From CAYYFX01 sp964571855 (GTDB lineage: Bacteria > ARS69): DNA of 64,000 nucleotides. The notes under the pieces were generated by a model. That model saw only the letters and a list, made by a program, of their open reading frames with translations. It was not told where the DNA came from and made no database searches. The position numbers were made by a program, and so were the translations under genes. The DNA is taken from positions 248,001 to 312,000 of the forward strand of contig CAZNDO010000002.1 in assembly GCA_964571855.1 (NCBI GenBank). Direction: 5' to 3'. This document shows, piece by piece, positions 42,972-54,235 of this stretch; the first letter of the stretch is position 1; the number at the start of each line of letters is the position of its first letter.

Positions 42972-43778
42972 CTAGCGGACGATGCCGCGGTGCGACCGGG
43001 ACACGAACTCCAGGATCCGCGCCACCTCGCGCGAGTCCGGGTACTCCTCGCGCAGGCGCGCGCACGCCTGCGTGACGTTCAGCCCGGAGCGGTACAGGGT
43101 GCGGTACGCCTCCTTCACCGTGCGCCGGGCTTCGCGGCTGAAACCGTTCCGTTCCAGCCCGATGGAGTTCGGGCCGACCACCCGGAGCGGGTTGCCGGCG
43201 GACTTCATGTACGGCGGCATGTCCTTCGGCACGCGCGAGCCGCCGCCGACGATGGAGTACGCGCCCAGGCGCACGAACTGGTGCACGGGCGTGACCCCGC
43301 CCACGATGGCGCGCTCCTCCACCTCCACGTGCCCCGCCAGGTTCACCGAGTTCGCGAGGATCACGCCGTCGTGCAGCACGCAGTCGTGCGCGACGTGCAC
43401 GTACGCCATGAGCAGGCACCCGCTGCCGATCACCGTGTCCGATCCCTCGGCGGTGGCGCGGTTCACGGTGACGTACTCCCGGAACGTGTTGCCCCTCCCG
43501 ATGCGCACGCCGGTCCGCTCGCCGGCGTACTTGAGGTCCTGCGGCGCGGCGCCGATCGCGGCGCCGTGGTGGAACACGTTGTCCGGGCCGCACGCGAGGA
43601 GGCCGTCCAGGCGCACGTGGGACTCCAGGCGGCACCCGGGGCCGAGCTGCACGCCGTCCCCCACGAGGCAGTAGGGCCCGATCACCACGTCGTCCGCGAG
43701 GCGCGCCCCGGGGTGGACGATGGCGGTGTCGTGGATGCGGGGCGCGCGGAGCGCCGAGACGGCCGGCGAATCGACCAT
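42972..43778 (-). CDS. lpxA: UDP-N-acetylglucosamine O-acyltransferase
   Basis: A 268-residue left-handed beta-helix acyltransferase catalysing the first step of lipid A synthesis. The catalytic histidine is H131 in VHVAHDC, with ILANSVNLAGHVEVEERAIV and VGGVTPVHQFVRLGAYSIVG following. The C-terminal helical domain starts near 190 (GPNSIGLERNGFS). The ATG at 43778 has GGGAGC before it and lies 2 nt after lpxC-fabZ. If the adjacent Gfo/Idh gene is a GnnA, this enzyme would acylate a 3-amino substrate, making an amide. Confidence 0.95.
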   Translation of the reverse strand: MVDSPAVSALRAPRIHDTAIVHPGARLADDVVIGPYCLVGDGVQLGPGCRLESHVRLDGLLACGPDNVFHHGAAIGAAPQDLKYAGERTGVRIGRGNTFREYVTVNRATAEGSDTVIGSGCLLMAYVHVAHDCVLHDGVILANSVNLAGHVEVEERAIVGGVTPVHQFVRLGAYSIVGGGSRVPKDMPPYMKSAGNPLRVVGPNSIGLERNGFSREARRTVKEAYRTLYRSGLNVTQACARLREEYPDSREVARILEFVSRSHRGIVR

Positions 43779-43780
43779 GG

Positions 43781-45109
43781 TCAGCTCCCGGTGCGGTCGA
43801 CGACCTTCGAGAGGAGATCCGCCTCGGCCACGAGGTCGTCGTCGACGAAGGCCTCGCCCCGCATCCGGCAGAACCCGGCGCGCAGCTTCAGGAGCTTGAG
43901 CTCGAACCGGACGGTGTCCCCCGGCCGGACCGGCTTGCGGAACTTCGCGTTGTCGATGCCGAGGAAGTACATGAGCTTCGTCTCCGGCCGCTCCACGGTC
44001 TGCAGCAGCAGCACGCCCCCGGTCTGCGCCATCGCCTCGATGATCAGCACCGCCGGCATGATGGGGTGCCCGGGGAAGTGCCCCTGGAAGAACGGCTCGT
44101 TGATGGTGACGTTCTTGATGCCGGTCACGCGCTCCCGGTCGACCAGCTCCACGATACGATCCACGAGGAGCATGGGGTAGCGGTGCGGCATGATCTCCTG
44201 GATCTGCTCGATGTCCAGGGAGATGCTCTGCTGTCCCGGCTCCCGCCACCGGTAGCTCTTCTTCGCCTCCTCCATGAGGCGCCGGACGAACGCCACGTTG
44301 ACCGCGTGGCCGCCGCGCACGCCGATCACGTGCCCCTTGATCGGCATGCCCAGCAGCGCGAGGTCCCCGATGAGGTCCAGGATCTTGTGCCGGACGAACT
44401 CGTCGCTCCAGCGCAGCGGCTCCTCGCTCTTGATCTCCGTGGCGGTGACGACCACGGCGTTCGCCAGGCTGCCCCCGCGGATGAGCCCGGACTTCCGCAG
44501 CGGCTCCACGTCCTCGACCATGGCGAAGGTGCGCGCGCCGGAGATCTCCTCCCGGAACACGTCCGTGTCCAGCTCGAAGGACGCGTACTGCGTGCCGACG
44601 AGACGGTTCGGGTAGTCGATCGTGAACGTGACCTTGAACCCGTCGTGCGGCAGGAGGATGCGCTGCGTGCCGTTGTCCTGCAGGCTGATGGGCGACCGCG
44701 TCTCGTAGTAGTGCCGCAGCTCGTCCTGGTCCACCACGCCGGCGGCGGACAGCGCGGCCAGGAACGGGCGCGCGCTGCCATCCGGCTCGCACGGCTCGGG
44801 CGAGGCGATCTCCACGTCCACGTTGTCCAGCCCGAGTCCCGCGATGGCGGCGAGCAGGTGCTCCACGGTGCCGATCTGCACCTCGCCGTTGTCCAGCGTG
44901 GTGCGGCGGGGGTCGTCGCCGCGCGTGCCCAGCGCGAAGTCCACGCGCGCCGGGATGGACGGACGCCCCGGCAGGTCCGTGCGGATGAAGCGGATGCCGG
45001 AGTTCGGCGGCGCCGGGAGGAACCGGACCACCGTGGGGAGGCCGGTGTGCAACCCCACGCCCGTGAGCTCCGCGGGCTTCGCGATGGTCCGCTGCCGATC
45101 CTGGATCAC
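43781..45109 (-). CDS. lpxC/fabZ: Bifunctional LpxC deacetylase-FabZ dehydratase
   Basis: A 442-residue fusion. LpxC (about 1-290) has E83-H84 in GTVEHLLAA, H241 and D245 in HKILDLIGD and H268 in RGGHAVN, corresponding to the zinc ligands and catalytic residues of E. coli LpxC. FabZ (about 296-442) has H309 in MPHRYPMLLVDRI and E358 in LIIEAMAQTGG. The first half commits the cell to lipid A, and the second supplies the 3-hydroxyacyl-ACP dehydratase step of fatty acid synthesis, so one chain links both pathways. Such fusions are known from Bacteroidetes, Chlorobi and Planctomycetes. The start is GTG at 45109 behind GAGGGGG, coupled to lpxD by GTGA. Confidence 0.96.
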   Translation of the reverse strand: MIQDRQRTIAKPAELTGVGLHTGLPTVVRFLPAPPNSGIRFIRTDLPGRPSIPARVDFALGTRGDDPRRTTLDNGEVQIGTVEHLLAAIAGLGLDNVDVEIASPEPCEPDGSARPFLAALSAAGVVDQDELRHYYETRSPISLQDNGTQRILLPHDGFKVTFTIDYPNRLVGTQYASFELDTDVFREEISGARTFAMVEDVEPLRKSGLIRGGSLANAVVVTATEIKSEEPLRWSDEFVRHKILDLIGDLALLGMPIKGHVIGVRGGHAVNVAFVRRLMEEAKKSYRWREPGQQSISLDIEQIQEIMPHRYPMLLVDRIVELVDRERVTGIKNVTINEPFFQGHFPGHPIMPAVLIIEAMAQTGGVLLLQTVERPETKLMYFLGIDNAKFRKPVRPGDTVRFELKLLKLRAGFCRMRGEAFVDDDLVAEADLLSKVVDRTGS

Positions 45110-46158
45110 TCCGCCCCCTCCCGGGTCCCGCGGGGGACCTCGCCCGACTCCAGCGCGCGGATCCGTCGATCCAGCTCCGGGAGCTTCCGGAGGTGCGCCG
45201 CCACGCGAAGCGCCTCGCGGTGCGGCCGGGCCGGGTATCCGGACACGGTCTCGCCCGCCTCGATGTGGCCGATCACCCCGGCCTGCGCGGCGATGCGCGC
45301 GCCGTCCCCGATGCGGAGATGGCCGCTGAGCCCCGCCTGGCCGCCGAGGACGACGCCGCGGCCGAGCCGCGTGCTGCCCGCCACTCCCGACTGCGCCGCC
45401 AGCGCGGAATGCTCGCCGACGGCGACATTGTGGGCAATCTGCACCAGGTTGTCAATTTTCGTGCCACGTCCGATGCGCGTGGCGCCGAAGGTGGCGCGGT
45501 CGATGCAAACGTTCGCGCCGATCTCCACGTCGTCCTCCACGACCACGATGCCGAGTTGCGGCACCTTGCGGTACGCGCCGTCCACCGGCGCGTAGCCGAA
45601 GCCGTCGGAACCGAGCACCGCGCCGGCGTGCAGCACGACCCGGTTCCCGAGCACGCAGCCGCGCCCCACGTGCGTGTGCGGGTGCAGGTACACGTCCTCG
45701 CCCAGCGCGGCGTCCTCGCCGACGTACGCGCCGGCCCCCACGCGCGTGCGCGCGCCGACCCGGGCGCGCGCCTCCACCACCGCGTGCGGGCCGAGGCCGA
45801 CGCCGGCGGCGAGCCGCGCGCTCGGGTGCACCACCGCCGTCGGGTGGATGCCCTCCACCGGCGGCGGCCCGGGATCCAGCCGCGCCAGGACGACGACCAG
45901 CGCCGCGTACGGGTCCTTCGTACGGATGCGCGGCAACCCGTCGCGGCACGGCTCGTCCGCCGTCACGAGCACCGCGCCCGCCCGGGTCGCCGCCAGCGCC
46001 GCGCGGTACCGCGGGTTCGCCAGGAAGCTGAGCTCCGAGGGTCCGGCCTCGTCCAGCGCGGCCACGCCGGTCAGCACGAGATCCGCGGGCCCCTCCAGGG
46101 CGCCGCCGACCGCGCGCGCGATCTCGCCGAGCGTCGGCGGGCCGGGCGCGGGGGTCAC
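45106..46158 (-). CDS. lpxD: UDP-3-O-acylglucosamine N-acyltransferase
   Basis: A 350-residue beta-helix acyltransferase adding the amide-linked acyl chain. The N-terminal uridine-binding domain (about 8-100) is followed by hexapeptide repeats (about 105-290). The catalytic histidine is H243 in IDNLVQIAHNVAVGEH, preceded by SDGFGYAPVDGAYRKVPQLG. The start is GTG at 46158, overlapping the skp stop as GTGA. Gene order bamA-skp-lpxD is the classical one. Confidence 0.95.
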   Translation of the reverse strand: MTPAPGPPTLGEIARAVGGALEGPADLVLTGVAALDEAGPSELSFLANPRYRAALAATRAGAVLVTADEPCRDGLPRIRTKDPYAALVVVLARLDPGPPPVEGIHPTAVVHPSARLAAGVGLGPHAVVEARARVGARTRVGAGAYVGEDAALGEDVYLHPHTHVGRGCVLGNRVVLHAGAVLGSDGFGYAPVDGAYRKVPQLGIVVVEDDVEIGANVCIDRATFGATRIGRGTKIDNLVQIAHNVAVGEHSALAAQSGVAGSTRLGRGVVLGGQAGLSGHLRIGDGARIAAQAGVIGHIEAGETVSGYPARPHREALRVAAHLRKLPELDRRIRALESGEVPRGTREGAE

Positions 46159-46769
46159 TCCTGCGCGCCCCCGCCCTGCTCGTCGCCGCCTTCCGGGGCG
46201 GTCTCGCCCGGATCGGTGGCGGGGCGCACGGAGATGCGGAGGTCGTCCAGCACGGCCTGCGTGATGTTGACGTCGTCCTTCGCCCAGACCACGCCGCCGG
46301 AGCCGGCGTCCAGGATCATGGACAGCCCCTTCTCCTCGCCGATCTTCGCGATCACGTCCAGGATCCGCTCGGCGATGGGCGTGGTCAGTTCCGCGTTCCG
46401 CTTCGCCGCCTTCCCGTTCGCGCCGAAGATGTCCTGCGCGAAGCGCTCGTACTCGCGCTTCTTCGCGTCCAGCGCGGCCTGCTTCTCGCGGAGCCGCTCC
46501 TCCGACAGCATGAGCCGCTGGCTCTCGATCTCCTTCTCCAGCTCCGCGATCTCGTCGCGCTGCTCGCGGATCTGCTTCTCCCACTCCTTGATCTCGCGGT
46601 CCAGGGTCTGCTGCGCGTCCGCGGTGCCCTCGTACTGGTCGAAGACCGACTGGTAGTCGATCACCGCGATCTCCTCCGCCGCGCGCGCGGACGGGGCGGC
46701 GGCCAGCAGCAGCGCCGCGAGCGCCGCCGCTAGAACGTCTGCCCGCCGATCTGGAAGTGGAACTGCCAT
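46155..46769 (-). CDS. skp: OmpH/Skp family periplasmic chaperone
   Basis: A 204-residue protein with a signal peptide (cleavage after PSARA, about residue 30). IAVIDYQSVFDQYEGTADAQ matches the Skp N-terminus, followed by a long charged coiled coil (about 50-130) and a C-terminal DVIAKIGEEKGLSMILDAGS. It escorts outer-membrane proteins to BamA. The ATG at 46769 lies inside bamA (40-nt overlap) with AGGAGG six bases before it, so the ribosome-binding site is embedded in the end of the bamA coding sequence. A Gly/Glu-rich tail ends the protein. Confidence 0.9.
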   Translation of the reverse strand: MAVPLPDRRADVLAAALAALLLAAAPSARAAEEIAVIDYQSVFDQYEGTADAQQTLDREIKEWEKQIREQRDEIAELEKEIESQRLMLSEERLREKQAALDAKKREYERFAQDIFGANGKAAKRNAELTTPIAERILDVIAKIGEEKGLSMILDAGSGGVVWAKDDVNITQAVLDDLRISVRPATDPGETAPEGGDEQGGGAQE

Positions 46770-49015
46770 CCCGGGCCTCCTTCCTGCTCCGTGGCGTCGA
46801 AGCCGTAGCCGTAGTCGAAGCCGAGCTGCCCCACCATGGGGACGTCGATGCGCACGCCGAGCCCGGCGCCGCGGCGCAGCCCGGAGAGGTCCATCTCCTC
46901 CGGGCTCCGCCACGTGTTGCCCACGTCCAGGAACGCCAGCGCCTGCACCGCGCTGACCACCGGGTAGCGGAGTTCCGTGGTCGTGATGAACATGGCCCGG
47001 CCGCCGCGCGCCGGGTCGTCCACGTCGGGGACGACGTCGTAGTCGTCGTAGCCGCGCAGCGCGTACCGGGAGATGCCGCCGAGGCGGAACCGCTTCCAGT
47101 ACGGGACGTCGTCCGAGCGGGTGAGCCCGTTCAGGACGCCGACCTCGCCGGACAGCGACAGCACCAGCTTGCCGACGGTGCGGAAGTACGCCCGGTTCTC
47201 GAACGACGTGAACAGGAAGTCCTCGTCGCCGCCGAGTGCCGTGCCGCCGACCTCGGCGGTGAGCCGGCTGGACCAGCCGCGCGTGGGGAAGAACGGGCTG
47301 TCCACGGAGTTCCGGGCCAGGGTGACCGCCACGGAGGAGATCGTGGAGGGGTCGATCACGCCGATCTCCTCCTCGTACCCCGAGCGCGCCTCCACGCGGT
47401 ACTCCGCCAGGGAGTAGCGCGCGGAGATGCGCGTGTAGTCCAGCCACGGGAACGGCCGCCCCACGCGGAACTCGCCGCCGCGCCGCTTCTCCTCGTACTC
47501 CGTGTACCGGCGGCGCGTGTCGAACAGGTCCACGCCCGCCGACGTGGGCGTGCCGAACAGCCACGGCTCCGTGTACGACAGCTCGTACTCCCGGAAGCGG
47601 CCGAACTCGCCGCGGACCGCGACGATCTGCCCGCGCCCCAGGAAGTTGTTCTGCGAGAGCTGCAGGAAGCCGGTGAGCCCGGCCTCGGAGTTCACGCCCG
47701 CGCCCAGGCTGGCCGTGCCCGTCTGCCGCTCCTCCACGTCCAGGACGAGGTCGATGGCGCCCGTCTCCCGGTCCGCGGTGCGGCTGTCCAGCTTGATGTC
47801 GTTGAAGAAGCCGAGCTGGAAGACCTCGCGCTGGCTGCGGATCACGGCGGAGCGCTTGAACACGTCGCCGGGGGCCACGCGCAGCTCGCGCCGGATGACC
47901 TCCTCGCGCGTGCGCGTGTTGCCGGTGATCAGGATGCGGCGGATCCGCGCCGGATCCCGCTCGGTCACCACGAAGTCCACGTCGATCACGTGGTCCTCGC
48001 GCGGGGTGCGGCGGGCGTCCACGTCCGCGTAGATGTAGCCCTCCTCCTGGAAGAGCGAATACAGGTTCGACACGGACTCGTCGAACGCGACCGTGTCGAA
48101 CGTGCCGCCCTCGTCCAGCGCGATGCCGTTGCGGATCCGCACCTCGGGCAGCACGCCGCCGTGGTCCAGGGAGACCGTGCCCACGCGGTACCGCGGGCCC
48201 TCCGCCACGGCGATGTCCAGGTCCAGCTTGCTCTTGTCCTCGCTGAACGTCTGCCGGACCTCCGTGATCTCCGCGTCGACGAAGCCCTCCTGCCCCATGC
48301 GCGACACGATCGCCTTGCGGTCCTCCTCGAAGACGTCCTTCTTGAAGTCCCCGCCGCGCCACCAGCGGTCCTCCTTCGTCTTCATCGCGTCGCGCAGCGC
48401 GTCCGACGGCACGACCTCGTTGCCCTCGAACCGGATCTTGCGCACCTGGACCTTCCGGCCCTCGTCGATCCGGAACACGAGGTCCGCGCGCCGGTCGCCC
48501 TTCAGCTCCGGCTCCACCTTCGCGAGCAGGTAGCCCTTCTCCTCGTACAGGGCCAGGATGTCCCGGCGCGCCTGGTCCACGGCGCGCGGGCTCACCGTCT
48601 GTCCGGCCACGAGCTGGACGACCTCGCGGAAGTCGTCCTCCTTGAGCTTCCTCGCGCCGTCGTAGCGGACGCGCAGGAGCGCGGGGTTCTCCTCGAGGCG
48701 CAGCGTGAGGACGAGGCCGTCCGGGCGCGGATCGGCCTCCACCTGCACGTCGCGGAAGAGGCCCTGCCGCCAGAGGTTGCGGACGCCGACGCGGACCCGG
48801 TCCACCTGGTAGCGGTCCCCCGCCTTCATGCCGAACGCCTGCAGGACGAGCGACTCGTCCGCGCGCTCGTTCCCCAGGACGCGGATGGCCGCGATCGTCT
48901 GCACGGCGGCGCCCGGGTCCGCCGGTTCCTGCGCTCCCGCCGGCGCGGCCGGCACCGCCGCGAGGGCGACCAGGGCCCATGCGGCGGCACTCCGGATGAT
49001 GCTCCGTGACGACAT
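46730..49015 (-). CDS. bamA: Outer membrane protein assembly factor BamA
   Basis: A 761-residue outer-membrane insertase. A signal peptide (cleavage near AGAQ, about residue 29) precedes five POTRA repeats (about 38-400) and a 16-strand barrel (about 415-761). ILITGNTRTREEVIRREL is a POTRA signature and WKRFRLGGISRYALRGYDDY contains the VRGF/Y-type lid motif as ALRGY. The C-terminal residue is phenylalanine (QIGGQTF), the usual outer-membrane targeting end. The ATG at 49015 begins the lipid A operon, 229 nt from clpC. Confidence 0.95.
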   Translation of the reverse strand: MSSRSIIRSAAAWALVALAAVPAAPAGAQEPADPGAAVQTIAAIRVLGNERADESLVLQAFGMKAGDRYQVDRVRVGVRNLWRQGLFRDVQVEADPRPDGLVLTLRLEENPALLRVRYDGARKLKEDDFREVVQLVAGQTVSPRAVDQARRDILALYEEKGYLLAKVEPELKGDRRADLVFRIDEGRKVQVRKIRFEGNEVVPSDALRDAMKTKEDRWWRGGDFKKDVFEEDRKAIVSRMGQEGFVDAEITEVRQTFSEDKSKLDLDIAVAEGPRYRVGTVSLDHGGVLPEVRIRNGIALDEGGTFDTVAFDESVSNLYSLFQEEGYIYADVDARRTPREDHVIDVDFVVTERDPARIRRILITGNTRTREEVIRRELRVAPGDVFKRSAVIRSQREVFQLGFFNDIKLDSRTADRETGAIDLVLDVEERQTGTASLGAGVNSEAGLTGFLQLSQNNFLGRGQIVAVRGEFGRFREYELSYTEPWLFGTPTSAGVDLFDTRRRYTEYEEKRRGGEFRVGRPFPWLDYTRISARYSLAEYRVEARSGYEEEIGVIDPSTISSVAVTLARNSVDSPFFPTRGWSSRLTAEVGGTALGGDEDFLFTSFENRAYFRTVGKLVLSLSGEVGVLNGLTRSDDVPYWKRFRLGGISRYALRGYDDYDVVPDVDDPARGGRAMFITTTELRYPVVSAVQALAFLDVGNTWRSPEEMDLSGLRRGAGLGVRIDVPMVGQLGFDYGYGFDATEQEGGPGWQFHFQIGGQTF

Positions 49016-49056
49016 CCTTCGACCTCGAATCCGGCGGGAGGGAAAGGGGCGCGGAG

Positions 49057-49065
49057 AGCCTAGCA
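49057..49065 (-). promoter_or_regulatory. Possible extended -10 element upstream of bamA
   Basis: On the minus strand TGC followed by TAGGCT (49065-49057) fits a TGn extended -10 and lies 42 nt before the bamA ATG. No good -35 is seen 17 nt upstream. This is weak evidence, but some promoter is expected in this 229-nt gap because a hairpin terminator follows clpC. Confidence 0.25.
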
Positions 49066-49191
49066 CCGGTCCTGCCGGGGGGCGACCCCCGAATCGGCGG
49101 ACGCGCGGAGGAGGGAGGGCGTCCGCCGCCCTCCGGAACCCGGCGCCCGGGTCGCGGTTCCGGCGCCCGGGCGGCCGCCCCGGAAAGACGG

Positions 49192-49219
49192 CGGGCGGGG
49201 GCCTCGCGACCCCCGCCCG
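49192..49219 (-). terminator. GC-rich hairpin, probable transcription terminator of clpC
   Basis: A perfect 10-bp inverted repeat (49192-49201 with 49210-49219) with an 8-nt loop starts 25 nt after the clpC stop. On the minus strand it is followed by CCGTCTTTCC, so the T tract is short. The stem is all G:C and very stable. It separates the clpC transcript from bamA. Confidence 0.55.
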
Positions 49220-49244
49220 TGCCGTGCCGGCGCCTCGCCCGCGA

Positions 49245-51743
<2,499 letters not shown>

Positions 51744-51785
51744 CAGAGCTTCCTCCCGTCCTCCCGGACACCCGGAACCCGGACG

Positions 51786-51814
51786 ATTATACCGGCTGTG
51801 GCTGAGTCCCTCAC
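51786..51814 (-). promoter_or_regulatory. clpC promoter with perfect -10 box
   Basis: On the minus strand TATAAT (51791-51786) lies 17 nt after GTGAGG (51814-51809), a weak -35 (3 of 6). The start site would be near 51779, giving a 36-nt leader to the clpC ATG. I see neither a CIRCE nor a CtsR heptad repeat in the 181-nt gap. Confidence 0.6.
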
Positions 51815-51924
51815 CGTTCCTGCCGACGGGCACATGGCTCGGCGAACGCGTGCGAACTTCCGATCGACCCGTCTGTTCGGATGCATCGACCCTCCCGGAC
51901 GATTCCTTGACCCGCTGCCCCGGA

Positions 51925-52995
51925 TCACCCCTCCGCGGGGCATTCCGCCAACTCGGCGCGCACCAGGCGGGCCCGGGCCCACTCGGCCTCCTCGCCCTCC
52001 AGGACGCGCCCCTCCTGCCTTCCAAGATGCGCAGGCTGGACCCGGAGCGCCAGTCGGTTCAGGACCTCGGCCGGAACGCCCTCGAAGTAGTTCATCCACT
52101 TCCCGAGACGAACGTCTGATGTGGCTGCCATTACGGCGTCTACAGTGAGTAGGCGTGCGCTGCGCAGCAGGCCGGAGGAGCGATGCACGCGGTCCTCCAG
52201 GCGCCGCCGGCGGCCGCGGTCCTCCAGCAGGCGCTCCCGCGACTCCCGCTCCAGGTCCAGGATCCGGCGCGTCACGCGGACGAGATTCTCCACCGTCTCT
52301 TCCTCCGTCCAGCCGAGCTTCCGCTGGTTCGAGATCTGGTGGAAATCCCCCAGCGCGCGGGAGCCCTCCCCGAACCAGCCCCGGACGGCCATGCCCATCT
52401 CGCCCACGGCCCGGTGCACCTTGCGGATCTCCCCGGCCAGGACGAGCCCCGGCAGGTGGACGAGCACCGAGGCGCGCATGCCGGTGCCGACGTTCGTGGG
52501 GCAGGCGGTCAGGTAGCCGCGATCCGGCGAGGCCGCGAACTCCAGCGAGGCTTCCAGCGCGCGGTCCAGCGCCACCGCCGCCGCCAGGGCCGACGCAGGG
52601 TCGAACCCCGAGGCCACGGCCTGGATCCGCAGGTGGTCCTCCTCGTGGATCATCACCGCCACGCGCTCGCCCGGCCCCACGCACACCCCTCCCGGGCCCT
52701 GCCGTTCCTCCAGCCGCGGCGTGAGGAGGTGTCGCTCGGCCAGGAACCGCCGGTCCCACGCGGACAGGTCCTCCAGGGCCCAGACCTCGGCGCGCTCCAG
52801 CGTGGAGGCGCCGCGCAGCGAGTCCCGGATGCGCGCGAACGCGCCCTCCAGGGCCGCCGGGTCCGCCCGATGCGGGAACGCGATCCCCGCGAGGTTGCGC
52901 GCCAGGCGGACCCGGCTGGACAGCACCACCTCCGCGTCCGGCCCGCGGCCGGACAACCAGTCCGCCACCCGCATCCCGAGGTCGGCGGGGCTCAC
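51925..52995 (-). CDS. mcsB: Protein-arginine kinase McsB
   Basis: A 356-residue member of the guanidino kinase fold. VVLSSRVRLARNLAGIAFPH is the N-terminal phosphate-binding block, VMIHEEDHLRIQ the arginine-kinase HEEDH motif, and LTACPTNVGTGMRASVLVHL the CPTN-type catalytic loop. The C-terminal GFHQISNQRKLG-like block reads DFHQISNQRKLGWTEEETV. It phosphorylates arginines to mark proteins for ClpCP. The start is GTG at 52995, overlapping the mcsA stop as GTGA. It is shorter in its first helices than the phosphagen kinases, as expected for McsB. Confidence 0.95.
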   Translation of the reverse strand: MSPADLGMRVADWLSGRGPDAEVVLSSRVRLARNLAGIAFPHRADPAALEGAFARIRDSLRGASTLERAEVWALEDLSAWDRRFLAERHLLTPRLEERQGPGGVCVGPGERVAVMIHEEDHLRIQAVASGFDPASALAAAVALDRALEASLEFAASPDRGYLTACPTNVGTGMRASVLVHLPGLVLAGEIRKVHRAVGEMGMAVRGWFGEGSRALGDFHQISNQRKLGWTEEETVENLVRVTRRILDLERESRERLLEDRGRRRRLEDRVHRSSGLLRSARLLTVDAVMAATSDVRLGKWMNYFEGVPAEVLNRLALRVQPAHLGRQEGRVLEGEEAEWARARLVRAELAECPAEG

Positions 52996-53494
52996 GGCGC
53001 GTCCTCCCGCCCCGCCCGCCGGATCCGCTCGCGCAGCCTCGCCGCGCGCTCGAAGTCGCCGGAGCGCAGCGCATCCTCCAGCTCCCGTTCCAGCCGGCCG
53101 CGCTCGGCCGGCGCCTCCGGGCCGCGCTCCGCGCGCGGGAGGCGTCCGCGATGCAGCGACGCGCCGTGCAGACGCTTGAGCAGGAGGTCCAGGTCGTCCT
53201 CGAACGTCTCGAAGCAGTGATCGCAGCCGAACAGCGACACGCGGCGGAACTCCTCCGCCGTCAGCCCGCATCCGGGGCAGACCCGGCGGTCCGCGGGGGC
53301 GTCCGCGGCGTCGGATCCCCCCGCCGCCGTCGCTCCCGCGTTCGCCGGCGCGCCCGACGCCTCCGGCGGGGACTTCGCGGGAACGAACCCCAGCTCCCGC
53401 GCGCACGCGGGGCACACGAGGGTCTTGTGCACCTGGCCGCCGGCGTACTCGGAATAGCGGATCTCCCCGGGCGCCTTGCCGCACCGCTCGCAGT

Positions 53495-53498
<4 letters not shown>
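52992..53498 (-). CDS. mcsA: McsA-like zinc-finger activator with UVR motif
   Basis: A 168-residue protein. Four CXXC pairs (C3-C6 in CERCGK, CPACAREL, CPGCGLTAEEF and CDHCFETF) suggest two zinc sites. A Pro/Ala linker separates the first two pairs from the last two. The C-terminus is a UvrB/UvrC-type coiled coil (RLERELEDALRSGDFERAAR). McsA activates McsB and binds ClpC in Firmicutes. The GTG at 53498 overlaps the lolD stop as GTGA; an upstream in-frame start at 53522 is possible but less likely. Confidence 0.9.

Positions 53499-54227
<729 letters not shown>

Positions 54228-54235
<8 letters not shown>

Noticed and set aside
49192..49219. Perfect palindrome as a protein-binding operator
   Set aside because: Its position 25 nt after the clpC stop and its all-GC stem fit a terminator hairpin better than an operator, although the short T tract leaves some doubt.
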